This document shows positions 21,201 to 33,900 of a stretch of 64,000 nucleotides of DNA, piece by piece. Origin of the DNA: Chamaelirium japonicum (taxonomy: Eukaryota; Streptophyta; Magnoliopsida; Liliales; Melanthiaceae); assembly GCA_947650365.1 (NCBI GenBank), contig OX393550.1, positions 68,999,744-69,063,743 of the forward strand. Reading direction: 5' to 3'. Below the pieces are notes generated by a model. It worked only from the letters and a program-made list of their open reading frames with translations, had not been told where the DNA came from and searched no databases. Positions within the stretch are counted from its first letter, which is position 1. The number at the start of each line of letters is the position of its first letter. Position numbers and translations under genes: made by a program.

Positions 21201-24200
21201 TTGGGGAATCTGAATCACATAAGTCAGAACAAGAAAAGCCTTCGTGTGGATCACTATACAATTCTTCGAGGGACTCGAGGGATGATACAGAGGACTAACA
21301 TTGATTTGCAATAGGGAATAAGGTACTGGACTCTTATCCTTCTCCTTTGGCCAAAGATGAAGTCGAGCCCGGAGTCCGAGTCACCGATGTCCCTTTCCAC
21401 TTCCTCTGTGTTGAGTTCAATGTCTTTTTGTCTTCTCTATGCCTTTGGATGTGATTCATGTTTTATATTGCATGTTTTTTAGACTATCTTTCTGGATTCA
21501 TGTACCTATTTCTTTTGATCTTAATATAAGTCTCATTTACATTATCTGATGTCTGCTATACTATTTTTGTTTGCAATTAACTCTGTATTGGCATTCTTCA
21601 CTTAGACAATTCATTGCAAATCTTTCAAGTTAGGAAAATTAGTTTTGACTAGCGACCCTTATCGTCTCATACTTGTGCTTCATTGACGATACCCAACCCT
21701 TACCACATTTTGTGTCAAAAAGGGGGAGAGATTTCTCCACTAGCAAAGGGGAGAAGTCTTGATCTCTGGGAGATTTGAAGGACTTGGGCCGATCTTTTCC
21801 TTTGAGAGGGGAGACGTTCTCTTGAGGGGGAGAGATCCAGACCTTTTTTTTATCTGGGTATGCTCAGTTTGTGAAGGGTTATGTTGGTTTTGGCCGCTTA
21901 TGCGGCCATCATCATCATGAGTGGCGTTGGGGAGTGAGATGTTGTGACTGTATTTTGGGTATATAGATTGTGCCATTTTTTGCACCATACTTGTAATACA
22001 TGTTCTTTTCTACAAGATTTGTTTATACTTATTGACTAACATTGCAGGGAAAGTCTGGTGTTTGACTTGTTCGTTAAGTGTGCAGTCAACAACATGACAG
22101 CTAGACAAAACCATTCATTGAAGATTTTATGCTTTAGTCTAGGGAGTGAGTTGTATTTGGGAAAATATAATTGTCTCACCTATTGTAAAGGAAGTAGTTC
22201 TGCATTTGAATCAAAGGATGTAAATTATATTTCTTTCTTGAGAGCAAGGAAATGTGTGAGTTTGTCTCAAAATTAAGCCAAAGGGGGATATTGTTACTGC
22301 TGGCGGGGTCTTATCTTTGTTGGCTTAATTTGTATGTTCATACCATTGTGTGAGAAAATACATGTAAGTATGAAACTCTAATTTTGCTAGGTCGTGACTC
22401 GTGATAACGCTCGCCTTCCTGTAGATTTGTCAAGTGCATCACAACATTTTCAAGAACATCTGAAGACTTTGCAATACTATCACACGGCCTTAATTGCTCA
22501 CCTGAGAGACGTGATGAGTCGGATTTGCAGGGGTAGCCCAGGGTTTCTCTATCATATTGATTTGCGTGCGTTTTCATTGCTTTATCATAACACACTTTTC
22601 GATGATTCGACGCCATTTTAAGATGTTTTTCACTTTAGAGCTTTATTTTCAAAAATAAAATGTTATTTTATGCTAGAAAAGTGATTTTGGATTTGTCGGT
22701 TTATCGATCGAGAAGAGTTTTAACACTTTGAATTATCCGAGTGTTGGAACTCCACACTAGATGTCCGAACAGTCGTTTGGGTGTCTGGACACTCGTTCAG
22801 ACGCATAACGGGTCGTTCGAACCGATCATGTTTGTCTGGACCACTTGGGATGTTTCGCGCAGGGCTTCCGACCCAGTCCGCGACTGAATGAGTGTTCGAA
22901 CAGTGGAATAAGGCGTCCGAACACTCGTTCGAATGATTTACTCTAGGTGCGGGTGAACCCAATTAAAACAAATCAGACTTCACATCCAAAAGACAAAGTG
23001 CACACGTAGTTCAGATATCTTCCAAAGAGTACAACAGATACATAAGAACTAGAACACACGCAATACAAACAAATATTCTAAAAAAAATTCTTTTTATTAT
23101 TAGAAGACATTACAATTGTTTCGGGTATAAGATTCTACTAAAATTTTCAAGGGAGATCCTTCTTCAGCAATACTGAGAAATTACTGGGGAAAGACTTTGT
23201 GGCCGCTCATGAACAACTTAATGGATCTCTGATGCCACGATTAGTTCACGAGCAAATAGCGAAATACTCGTTCAATCGATTTGGAAAGATTTGCAAGCCG
23301 CGGAATTGCCTCGAACTCAACGGGGATGCTGGCTTGCCATAGAGGGATGACGCCCACATACATTTACGCCTAACGACCCTCTCCCATCAGAGCAAAAGAC
23401 CGATGGATGGGGTAAAGGGCTACAATTAGAGGAAGAGTTTGGTAGCTGACACGATGGAAGATCTGATCGCAGCTGGGCCACCTTCAGCCTCTCCTTCGGA
23501 CAAGGCGTTGTCTGCCAAATGACCGAAATTGATCAAAAATTATAGTTCCATTTTCGAAAGCCAAAATCGAAATTGACTGAAATTTGACAGCCCCCTGGTT
23601 TCGACCCTTATTTCGTTTCGGTCTTGACAAAAACTGAAATATCTTCAAAATTTCGTAATTTTGATCGAATTTGAAACCATGCTCATAGGTGGTTACTGCC
23701 TTACTGGTTAGGCGTTGGGGTGTCTCGTACTTGCAAGGTGCGTAGTGACGTCTCCCCCTAGTATGAGCGTTCTCCTAGGTCGGAGAGAGGAAACTTGAGA
23801 GATCAAAGTTATGAGGACATACTAGAGACTCGCACCGGCATGAGAGCTCCAAAGGCGTCTCTCCTTAGAGGAAAATCGTGCGGGAGAGGAAGAAAGTTGC
23901 TTTCTCTACCTCCCTCGAAGGCCCTAGTTATAGGCGGAACATACACACAGGACGCAAGATTCGATAAAATCATAAATTCTAAAATTAGTGGTGAAGAGGC
24001 CACATGGGGTTGACTTCATAAAAGACAAAACGTCTCATCCCCAAGATGACAACGAATAATAGTTACATCCCTATGAAGATGCTCTTATCTTTTAACGATC
24101 ACGGGATACCAAAAATCAAGGAGGCAGACGTCAAGTACGAAGATCAAATGGTATGCATGGTGTGGATAACTAGAAAATGATGTGCTCAACAGATTGCCAT

Positions 24201-27058
24201 GTGTTAGTTGTCAACCAGTGACATGGAAACCCTCCTCGATGTCTTCTCGACCAACTGAGTGTGTCCCCAGCTGACTGAGAAGTGGGTGGGTATATTTATA
24301 GCCATTAGCCTCTAACAGACGACACGTGGCAACGAGAAGGTGGTACTCGGCTTGTTATTTACCAAGACTGTGAAGTCGGGTGCCCAACAAAGCCTATTCG
24401 GGACACGACTGAGGTCTGATAGGCACCCCAGGTGGGGAAGTCAGTCCCAATGCTAACAAAATCAACGGCAAGACTCAGGGTGATGGGAGAGCTTGGAAGG
24501 AGCTCGAAGGCCATGCACTAGACAAGATCAACCTAGTTGTGTGTACTCTGTTACGACTACTCGAGTAGGATATGGTGGTGGGGGTTACCAAGATAGGTGA
24601 GCTAAGGTTACTCGTATGAATAAGACCCGATACTCCGATAATGGTTAGCCAGGTACTCGGGGTCAGTCATTTGGTAAGCGCGTAAGACTGAACTCCAACC
24701 TTCTCACAATAGTTACAGACCAGATCTTGCGCACAATTGTTGCTGAACGGATCAGACATGCACGCCTTCAGATAAAAGGTGATAAAGGCTAATCTTGGGA
24801 ATGTCGGGGCCTATTATGCTGGTAACACTCGACGAAATCCATGGGAATGTGGAGTTTGACCCGATGAAAATACGGTGACACGTGGCAACGAGAAGGCGGC
24901 ACTTGGCTTGTTATTTACCAAGACTGTGAAGTCTGGTACCCAACGAAGTCTATTCAGGACACGACCAAGAGGCACTCCACCTAGGGAAGTCGGTCCCAAT
25001 GACAACAAAATCAACTGCGAGACTCTAGGTGACGAGAGAGCTCGGAAGGAGCTCAAAGGCCATGCACTAGACGGGATCAACATAGCCGTGTGTACTCTAT
25101 TACGGTAACCCGAGTAGGACATAAGGGGTTACCAAGATAGGTGAGCTAAGGCTACTCTTATGAATAAGACCCGATACTTCGATAGCGGCTAGCCGGGTCC
25201 TCGGGTTTGGTCAAGTGGGAAGCATGTAGGACTGAACTTCGACCTTCTCACAGACAGTTACGGACCAGAGCATGTGCACAATTATTGCCGAACGGATCGG
25301 ACGTGCACGGATTTAGATAAAAGGTGATAAAGGCTAATCCCGGGAATATCGGGATCTATTACGTTGGTAACACCCAACAAAATCCATAAGATTGTAGAGC
25401 TTGACTCGACATAATGGTTGAGGAGATCTCGGGGTATACATGGTGCTCTTCTATAAGAGTGAGCGGCACAATATCACACAATGCTAGACAACTTTATGCA
25501 ATTTTGATTATGAGAACTCTAGCTCTGAGCTTGGTGCCTTGTACGACTTGAGGGTTGATGTAGGCATCAACAAGGCCCATTACAATCCTAAGCCAAGAGA
25601 GCGCTCTTTGATCAACAAACTAGATATTTTAATCAACAATGTTCTAAAAAGCAGCCCAGGTGTCGCCTCGGCGACGCCTAGGCTCTAGAAGGCTTCCCCA
25701 CGCCTATCCTATCCCCTAGGCATTGCAGAAAAGCGGTCCAGGCCACTAGATGGGGCTAGGCGGTCGCTTAGGTGGGCCTAGGTTGGTTGGGCGCTTGCTG
25801 CTGCACATGTTTACTTTTGTATTGAATAAGGAGACAGACCAGGAGTGCGATGAGGAGGTGGAGTTTGAGTCTGATGAAGATAGAGTTTTGAAGGGACATG
25901 GAGAAGAAGAAGAGTACTAGGAGTCTAGGACTTTAGCATGAAGGAGAAATAATGTTTTACTCAGTGATTTTTTGCTTTGGATTGTACTAGAATCTTAGAT
26001 ACTTTATCGTAATATCATGTTTCTTTTTGTTGTTGGTAATCTTGAATTTATAATTTGGATTGTACTAAAATCATGGATATTATGATATTATCTCATAATA
26101 TCATGCTTGCTTTTGTTATTGTTAAACTTGAGTTTATGGTTATGTAAATGATACATAATCTTCAAAATAATGGTTGGGATAATCTTGAATTTATATTAAT
26201 TTTAAAACTTATATATCAAAATAATAATTAAAATAATTAAAAAAAGTTAAAAACACCTAGGCCCCTCCTAGGTGCTAGAAGGCCCCCCACCGCCCGACTA
26301 GCTCCTAACGCTTTTTCGAACATTGTTAATCAATATAGCACGTAAAATTCACTCAAACAATAACAAATCAGCAATATTAATCATAGAACTAACAACATAT
26401 GTGAAGTAACTATATCATTGTTCAAGATTAAACAAGTAGAGACATAATAACATCATAAAACATGAATTTCTGCATATAATAAAGCCAATTGCAATAGTAG
26501 ATCTCAGTTCTAATAAGGTAATATGCAACATATTTTTAAGATAAAAGAGGGCTGCATATGCTTGCAAACGTATCGATCAAGTAAAATAATGCCGATTATG
26601 CCATATAATAGGGCTTCAACTATGGATGATACAGTGGTGGGAATGGCTACGATGCGATGCAGGAGCGATGGGAGACAAAATAAAAGGATGCAAAAGCAAA
26701 GAATAAGGATAAAAAGGGGATAGATAATGCCTGGATGATTCCGCCGTGGGTCGATGCGAGGATGCGCCAGTGATCTTGCTCATGGTGTAAGACCGGACAT
26801 CGAAAGAGGCCGGATCTTTTAAAAAGCAATGTGAGGCCTTCTCGTGGCGAAGTCGAAGTGTCGACGAATATCGGGGACTCGAGTCTCTTTTGAAAGAAGT
26901 TGTCTTCTCAAAATTCAGATATGAAGTCTCTTTTTTCCCTCTTTTATAAAGCTAAGGTTTGCGAATCGATGGAGGAGATCAGGGGAAAGGAGGGGTGGAT
27001 GGTGGGGATGAGGTGCGACAAATAAAGAATGGAAAGAGAGAGGTAGGGGGGAATTCAC

Positions 27059-27154
<96 letters not shown>

Positions 27155-27955
27155 GAATGGTATAAAAGAAGCCCCATTGGGATTATCATAAAAGCTCAGT
27201 AATGCTTAAGTTAAAACCTCTTTTAATTCCACGTCATCTATTTATTAAGTTATTATCATTCGACCGTCTGTTTCGAGATCTAATCTCGATCGTTGGCATC
27301 TTGCAAACACATATCCCCGGATTCAATGCGGAAAACCCTCGAATGAGATCATGGATATCCCCAATGATTTGGGCAACAACATAGACTAATAATAATGCAA
27401 ATAAAAGCTTAAAACAATGATAAATGGCTTGAAACTACAACAAAGACATCGTTCCATCACTAAACATAAAGATAGACGTGAAAGTCGATGTAATGATGTA
27501 GATTAGATTGCATCAAGTGTCGGAGGGACCTTGGCTCAAAGAGAGCCCTAGTCTTCTTGTACGTCGAAGCAAGAGTTTGAGGAGGAGGAAATCTACTTTG
27601 GGAGGTGCAGGTACACAAAAAGCACCCACACTCCCTTTACCACATTTCTAAAGCTGCCACCACTTTAGTTATGATGTTTGAGCAGTAGTTGTCGTTAGTA
27701 AAGTACTAGTTTTCTTTGAGTAACTTCTGAAAATATCTTTTCTTTTCCCTTTAATCTCACGCCTCCACTATTAACACACCTAACATGATCACTATCTCTA
27801 GATTTCCATTCTATCAACCTAGCTAATTTGTGTAAAATTTCTCACCATCTTTGGTACCTAGCTTGTCATACAAGCTAGGTTCAAAAAATCTAAACATATG
27901 AATAAATCAACAGTTGCAAATATAGAAATAGACTGGAAATATTTTGGACGTGAGG

Positions 27956-27998
<43 letters not shown>

Positions 27999-30900
27999 TA
28001 GAAATGGTGGTAAAATTATTTTCTTGCTGGAATTTTTTAATGAAACTACGAACAATCATATCAATTGAAACACTTGGATCGCATTTCTACACTATCTATT
28101 GGCGAACTTCACATTGAATTTATTTCTATGTATGTTGTGCTGCTGCACAACAGTCTAAATATAGAAATGGTTATAATATTGATGAAATGATGTAATTTTA
28201 CAATGAAACTACGTACAGTCATATATAAAATACAGATACACTTACCTTCACTACAGGGCTGGACTCTGATTCCCTTGAACATTGAAATTACATATCTATA
28301 ATATCTATTTGTGTGGCACTCTAGGTAACTCATATTTCTATATATGTTTTACAGATACACAACATTATAAACATTTGATGCTTTTTTTTATGATTTATGA
28401 TTTTTGTGATTTTTCTGGTTTATGATTTTTTTTTTTTTGAGGAATTCCTCTCCGAGAAGGAGAGGATGGGGTTCAGCCATACCCCAAGCTAGTTTATTAA
28501 AAATGGAAAGAAAGCTACAGATTAAAAATGGTTTATGATTTATGATTTGTGTGGAACTCTAGGTAACTCATTTTGTGATTTATGATTTTTTATGGTTTAT
28601 GATTTTTTTGCAAAAAATTGCCGGACGATTCCGCGTGACATTTTTTGAATCAGTTCTTGCCAAAAAACCAATTGAGTTCATGTTTATTTCACTTTTGATT
28701 TTCTCATTTTTAAATCTTGCATACCAGTGAACAATACCTACAAATTTATTTTTATTAACAAGCTTTGTAGCATTTTATAACTTTTTTAAAGGCCTCATTG
28801 TCGTTTGTTGTTCGCCATTTCCTGAATCATGATCTGTTTTCCTTGATTGCCTTTGGACCTAATCTTTCCACCTCTAGGTTTCTTATCTATACATCATTGC
28901 CTTTAGATTCTTAAAGAACTTTTCTGCCACTTCTTATTTCTTATAATCTAACAATATGTCAAGATTGTGATGATGCATAATGTAGTAAGGATATGTATAA
29001 TGCTCTAGTGCTTAGATCTTAAAATGTCCATTATGAATGGAAAATGGCATCTGATATATGTGCCAAAAGCTGAAATAGGATAATGATACAATTATGGCAT
29101 GGAAATAGGAAGTGTGAACCAGAAGTCTTCAACCGTCAGTAATCTTATAAACCCAAAGAATGAAATTTCAATTAAACACTTGTGAAAATGGCCATTAAGA
29201 TCATACTATACGCCAAGCCTTATTGACCACCCATCCTCTATATACTTTAAAGTATGGGTAATTCATCTGCAAGCTTGTCGCAACTTTATTACTAGACACT
29301 GAGCCATATTTTTGGCCAAAACATTTTAGTTCAGAGTGGCTGCTTGTTGGCCAAAATTTTAAGTTCAGAGTGGCTGCTTGCCTTCTCCAAAAAAAAAAAA
29401 TAGTGGCTGCATGCCTTCCCTAAGAAGACATGTGAATAGACAATTTGGTTGTTTCTCCATGTCGATACCAAACGCAACTTGAGTATCGTCATTGGGTTTT
29501 GCACAACTCTATGTGTTTGAGGTCCAAGTGCTGGAAGGAATGACTACAGCTCTATGTTACGTGTACATAGGTCCGTTAAATGTAGAAGAATTTGTACTAA
29601 GTCTTAAAAGGGCATCTCATCAGATATGGGAAGGATCGAGTATGAGTACTCATAAAATGATGGATCTGGGTATCCTTGGCCTTGTTATCCGAATGCTCCT
29701 TAATAAGATATATCATATATGTATGACATGTTTATCTCTTGTTCTGGGAGCCTTGCTTATCTCATTTCTGATGAGCAAGGCTATAGTATTGTTACCTTGT
29801 ATCATTACAACACGGAATGCTATACTATTGCTATTTCATTTTTTGCACTGGAAGTTATTTTTCCCCTTCAATATTTAGTCTTTAGTCTTTTATATTTCTT
29901 TGTGGTGATTATCCCTTTTTTGAAGGCCTTTCATGTCATGTAACTGTTTATTATTCTTTTTCTAGCTTGATCTCATAGCTAGACATTTTATTTAATTAGT
30001 TCATTTTTGAACTTATGTGAGTTTTTGGCTATTGTTTTTGTAGCTTCTTAAATCTGGTAAGGTTGAGAGGTGGGTCGAGGAAATGTGGCACTGGATTATT
30101 AAGTTTAAGGATGCAATCTATAGCATTGGATTAGAGGTAACCTCAACTTCGCCATTCATGTAAACATATTGTCTCCATTGACCTTTGGGCATGACATATA
30201 TATTCAAATAACTTAAAATAGTTGCCCCGAACCACGGAATCATTGTGGTTCGGGGTCCAACCATCGACACCTGTCCCTACCTGTTTGATCACCCGGCCCT
30301 TATGATGGGAGCACCTGGGGTTCTCCCGGTGGCCTGTAGATCTCAATAATCTGGAACCATCCAAACAGACGGACATAACATGTGTCGATGGTTGGACCTT
30401 GAACCATGGTATCGGGGCGACTAATTTAAGGGCTTTATTATATATTTTGTCGTTGATGGTTAAAGTATCTTTGTTACAATCCAGTCTATTTACTATCCTT
30501 TCTTCTATAAATAGCTAAATCAATAAGTTTGCCTAGTGCATATTATTATGAAGTCCTCTTTAGCATAGTGTCATGTGCCACTTATGACTTACCTAGTGTG
30601 TGGGTGGGTGTGAGTGGGGTGAAGGAGGTGGGATGGGGATGGGGGGTTGGTTGGCTAGGATGTGGACGATGAAGGTAAGGGAGAAAAAAAAAACAGATGT
30701 CTTTCTTGTTAGCTTTCAATTATCATCTAATAATCCGATGACTCTTAAGAGTATTTTACAAAAGCTTTATAGCTAAGAAAAAAGGTTTTGTTGAGGCATG
30801 GTTTTGAATTTCAATAGAATGTGTGGTGTTTTCATTGGGGAAAATGAAATATAACATCTAAAATTGATTGGGGCTAGTTTTTAAGGATGTTTCAGCAATT

Positions 30901-33900
30901 TTGGATTATGTTTTGCTTGAAATCCAATCTCATTTAGTTTTGTATCAACTTGTTACTTGAAGTTACATGTTCAACAAAACATTAATTTGAAGCCGTCTGT
31001 CACTTTGAGTTATGGATGGAGAGATTAAATATGAAGTTATTTCTCCTTCTCCCATTAGCAGTATGATGATAGTAAAAAGTGTTGATATCACCCAATGCAA
31101 CCTATTTCTCTTTGGAACACTGCTTGCACAGAGCCTTGTCCTGCAACATACTATTCTGAAGTTGCTCATTGAGATGATTAAGAGTGGTTACCTCACTTTC
31201 AGAAAGCTGAGAAGTTGGAATTAAGAGTGAGCTAAATAATAGTTGGAAGGTACTTCATTCCACAATTTCTCAATAAGTGCATCAAAGTATTCTCCAAAGG
31301 TCCACATTTTTTCAAGTAAAAAGATAGGGGGTGCTCGGGGTGGTGCTCTATAAGAGTTGGTATCCAGTAGAAGTGGAATGTGATCCGAGATAGGGGTTAT
31401 AAGTGCACAATGAACCGTACTAGGGAACTGGGAGTCCCAATTAGCATCAATAAGGAATCTATCAAGTCTGGCGAAGCAGTTCCTACTTCCTAGTATTAGA
31501 CCGCGTAAAAAGTTGATCCAAGTCATGACAGGGAAGGTGAACCGAGTGATTATCTCGAACAGAGGTAGAAAATACTTCCATGGCTTTGAAGTTGCAAGTA
31601 ATGACAGTCCTCTTGAAGGATATCCTGGTAATATTGAAATTACCTCCTCGAACTGACGATCACACAAAGGAGTGCCGACTGGTGTGAAGCTCCTCCCACG
31701 TATTTTGTCTCCTTTTGTAATCAGTAGGCCCCTAAATTGACATGAGTAGGAATTCAGCATTAATAGACTTATAGAGCAGAAGCACAGAAATAGAATATTC
31801 TTCTAACTGAGAGTCATTCCAAGTTTCCAACTAATCAGAATACCACATGAGGTTCCAATTGAATCGCTAGTTACCCTACGATTAAGATTCCTGGTACCAA
31901 CATACTTCAGAAACTGCATGGAAAGTTATGATGTTTTAAATTCTTGCAGTAGCATGATGTCTACTTTATGTAAAGAGGAAATTTGCTCCCAGCTCCCTCT
32001 TTTCTACTTTACCCAAATCTGTAACATTCCAGGAGATTAATTTCATAGGAAAATAGTATTAACCCATAGTTAATAAGAGTATAACCAGAACATTCTTACA
32101 TAGAGTATTCTTTAGTAGGATAAGTTTATACAACACAAAATTCATATGTGAACCATCTTTCCCCTGGCTTGCTCCCGGACTTAAAACAAGGACAAAAATT
32201 GCTTGGCAGCAACAAGGCTTCCAGCCTTCCACCGTCTCAGATCTGAAACCACATTCCTCCGGCATACTCAAATTGGTGTCGTCTTCCTGGAAATAGAGTG
32301 GTAGTAGGATCTCCTCATCAGCTAACACAACTATATTTTTGTGAAAAAATATATATCCTTTTTTCTTTAAAGTATACCGTCTAGGCACATAATTCACTAC
32401 TTTACGAGTGCTATGTAGGAGAAGAATACATCTTGAAAGTTGAAACGGCTTGCACATGCAGCAGGAACATGATAGTGCATAATACATCTTCAGTCATGAT
32501 GTCCCCAACTTTTGTCTGACTTGGATGATCTCCCCTGGACTATGATTTTCTTCAGGTAATGTGGAAAGTAAGAACCAGAGATTACCTGATACAAGCATGA
32601 ACATATCAGTGGTTGCATAAGTATAGACATGAAACAAGCTCTGTTACCAAAAAATTTATTTTTTTAATAAGACATGATTAAAACAGGACTTATTTAGTGA
32701 ACATTCGCTACGTGACTCTTTTCTGAATTTTTTAATAAGTCACAATATTGTGAGAAAATCTCAATTTTTACGTTTTAATCCCAATCAATCTCATTTCATG
32801 GGTTTTGAGATGGTTGAGTTTGATAAGCTTGGTCCATTTCCAGGACATTATTGCGACTCTGACAAATGCAAACTTTGATGGTCCTTGAGCTATTAGAGGT
32901 ATCTGCACATGCAGTTTGCTTTTGTTTCCACTAAAGGGATCTAAAGCATTTAATGGTGGTTGTTATCCGTACAATATATTTGATTTTTATCTGATTTTTG
33001 ACATAGTCTTAGTTCATAAAGTTGTAAGGTTTAAATGTTTAATTGAGCTGCTTATCGCTGCTGTGGTATAGTTTGATACATAATATTTTTTATGTAAATC
33101 CTTACCTTCTGCCTGATTGGCATGTTATTACATTTGTAAAGGCGATAAGCTTATTTCACTGTACTTATTTTATTTATTTATTGTTTTTGTATAGAAAATA
33201 ATAACAGGACAATATTGTCATATGTTGAATAATTTACCTCTCCTAAGTTATGAAACCTAGCCCCTTCTACTATCCATATAAGTAGTGAACATACTTCATG
33301 GTTCTATATTTGTGTGCCCCTATGATACTATAGGTTTCTTCTATTGTTAAAAATTCTGTTCAACCGATAATATTCTTTGAAACAAATTGGTGCTGGTGAT
33401 GTATTCAGAAACCAAATTATTGCTCATGTGATCTAATTTCTGGAACTTGTGTTGCAGCCTGGTTCTGCTGGAACAAAGGTGCTCGCTGTGAAATTTCTTG
33501 AAACTTGTGTTTTACTTTTCACGTGTGAATCATGTGATGTGAATAACAAGTTATCTAGTGCAGAAGGTATGATTGATTTATTTAGGAAACATATATAATT
33601 TGCTAGAATAGCTGAACATGTTATTGTTAATCTAATTAGGTAATCACTTTATGTACAAATTTATTTTGAAGAATGAGTTAACCTGCTTATCACCTTGCCA
33701 CTATCTCCAACAGGAAAAGGTAGGAAGTTCAATGTGTCATGGTTAGTTGAAGGACATCCAAGTCTCAATCCAGCCTTGCTGGCATCTGAAGCAAATAAAG
33801 CCCTAAGATTTCTTATTGATATGTTGCAATCATCTATTGATCTTCATGGCTCCTTTATTATCGCTGTGATCAATTGGTGAGTTTCAAAATCCTCTTTACC

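Larger units (their letters stand above)
18502..30043 (+). other. Intron of 11.5 kb in the symplekin-like gene
   Basis: The intron contains a long-arm foldback element (20616-20980), copia-like 3' remnants (about 21600-23000), LTR-like sequence with a 556-bp tandem duplication (24321-25430), hAT-like element copy A (25637-26325), GA and TA microsatellites, and a truncated LINE tail (28429-28529). The stretches 18502-20600, 26330-27050, 27160-27950 and 28540-30040 are AT-rich with nothing I can assign. Confidence 0.8.
30137..33457 (+). other. Intron of 3.3 kb in the symplekin-like gene
   Basis: It contains a MITE-like element (30221-30421) and a minus-strand LINE fragment (31220-32045, perhaps to about 32530). 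The rest is AT-rich and unassigned. Confidence 0.85.

Noticed and set aside
29492-29878. 128-codon open frame as an extra symplekin exon or gene
   Set aside because: There is no similarity to symplekin, it lies between exons whose phases already match, and the hydrophobic composition fits AT-rich intron sequence.
31221-31760. 179-codon minus-strand frame as a host nuclease gene
   Set aside because: The motifs FARLDRFLID and SDHIPLLLD are those of LINE endonucleases, and upstream coding is broken.
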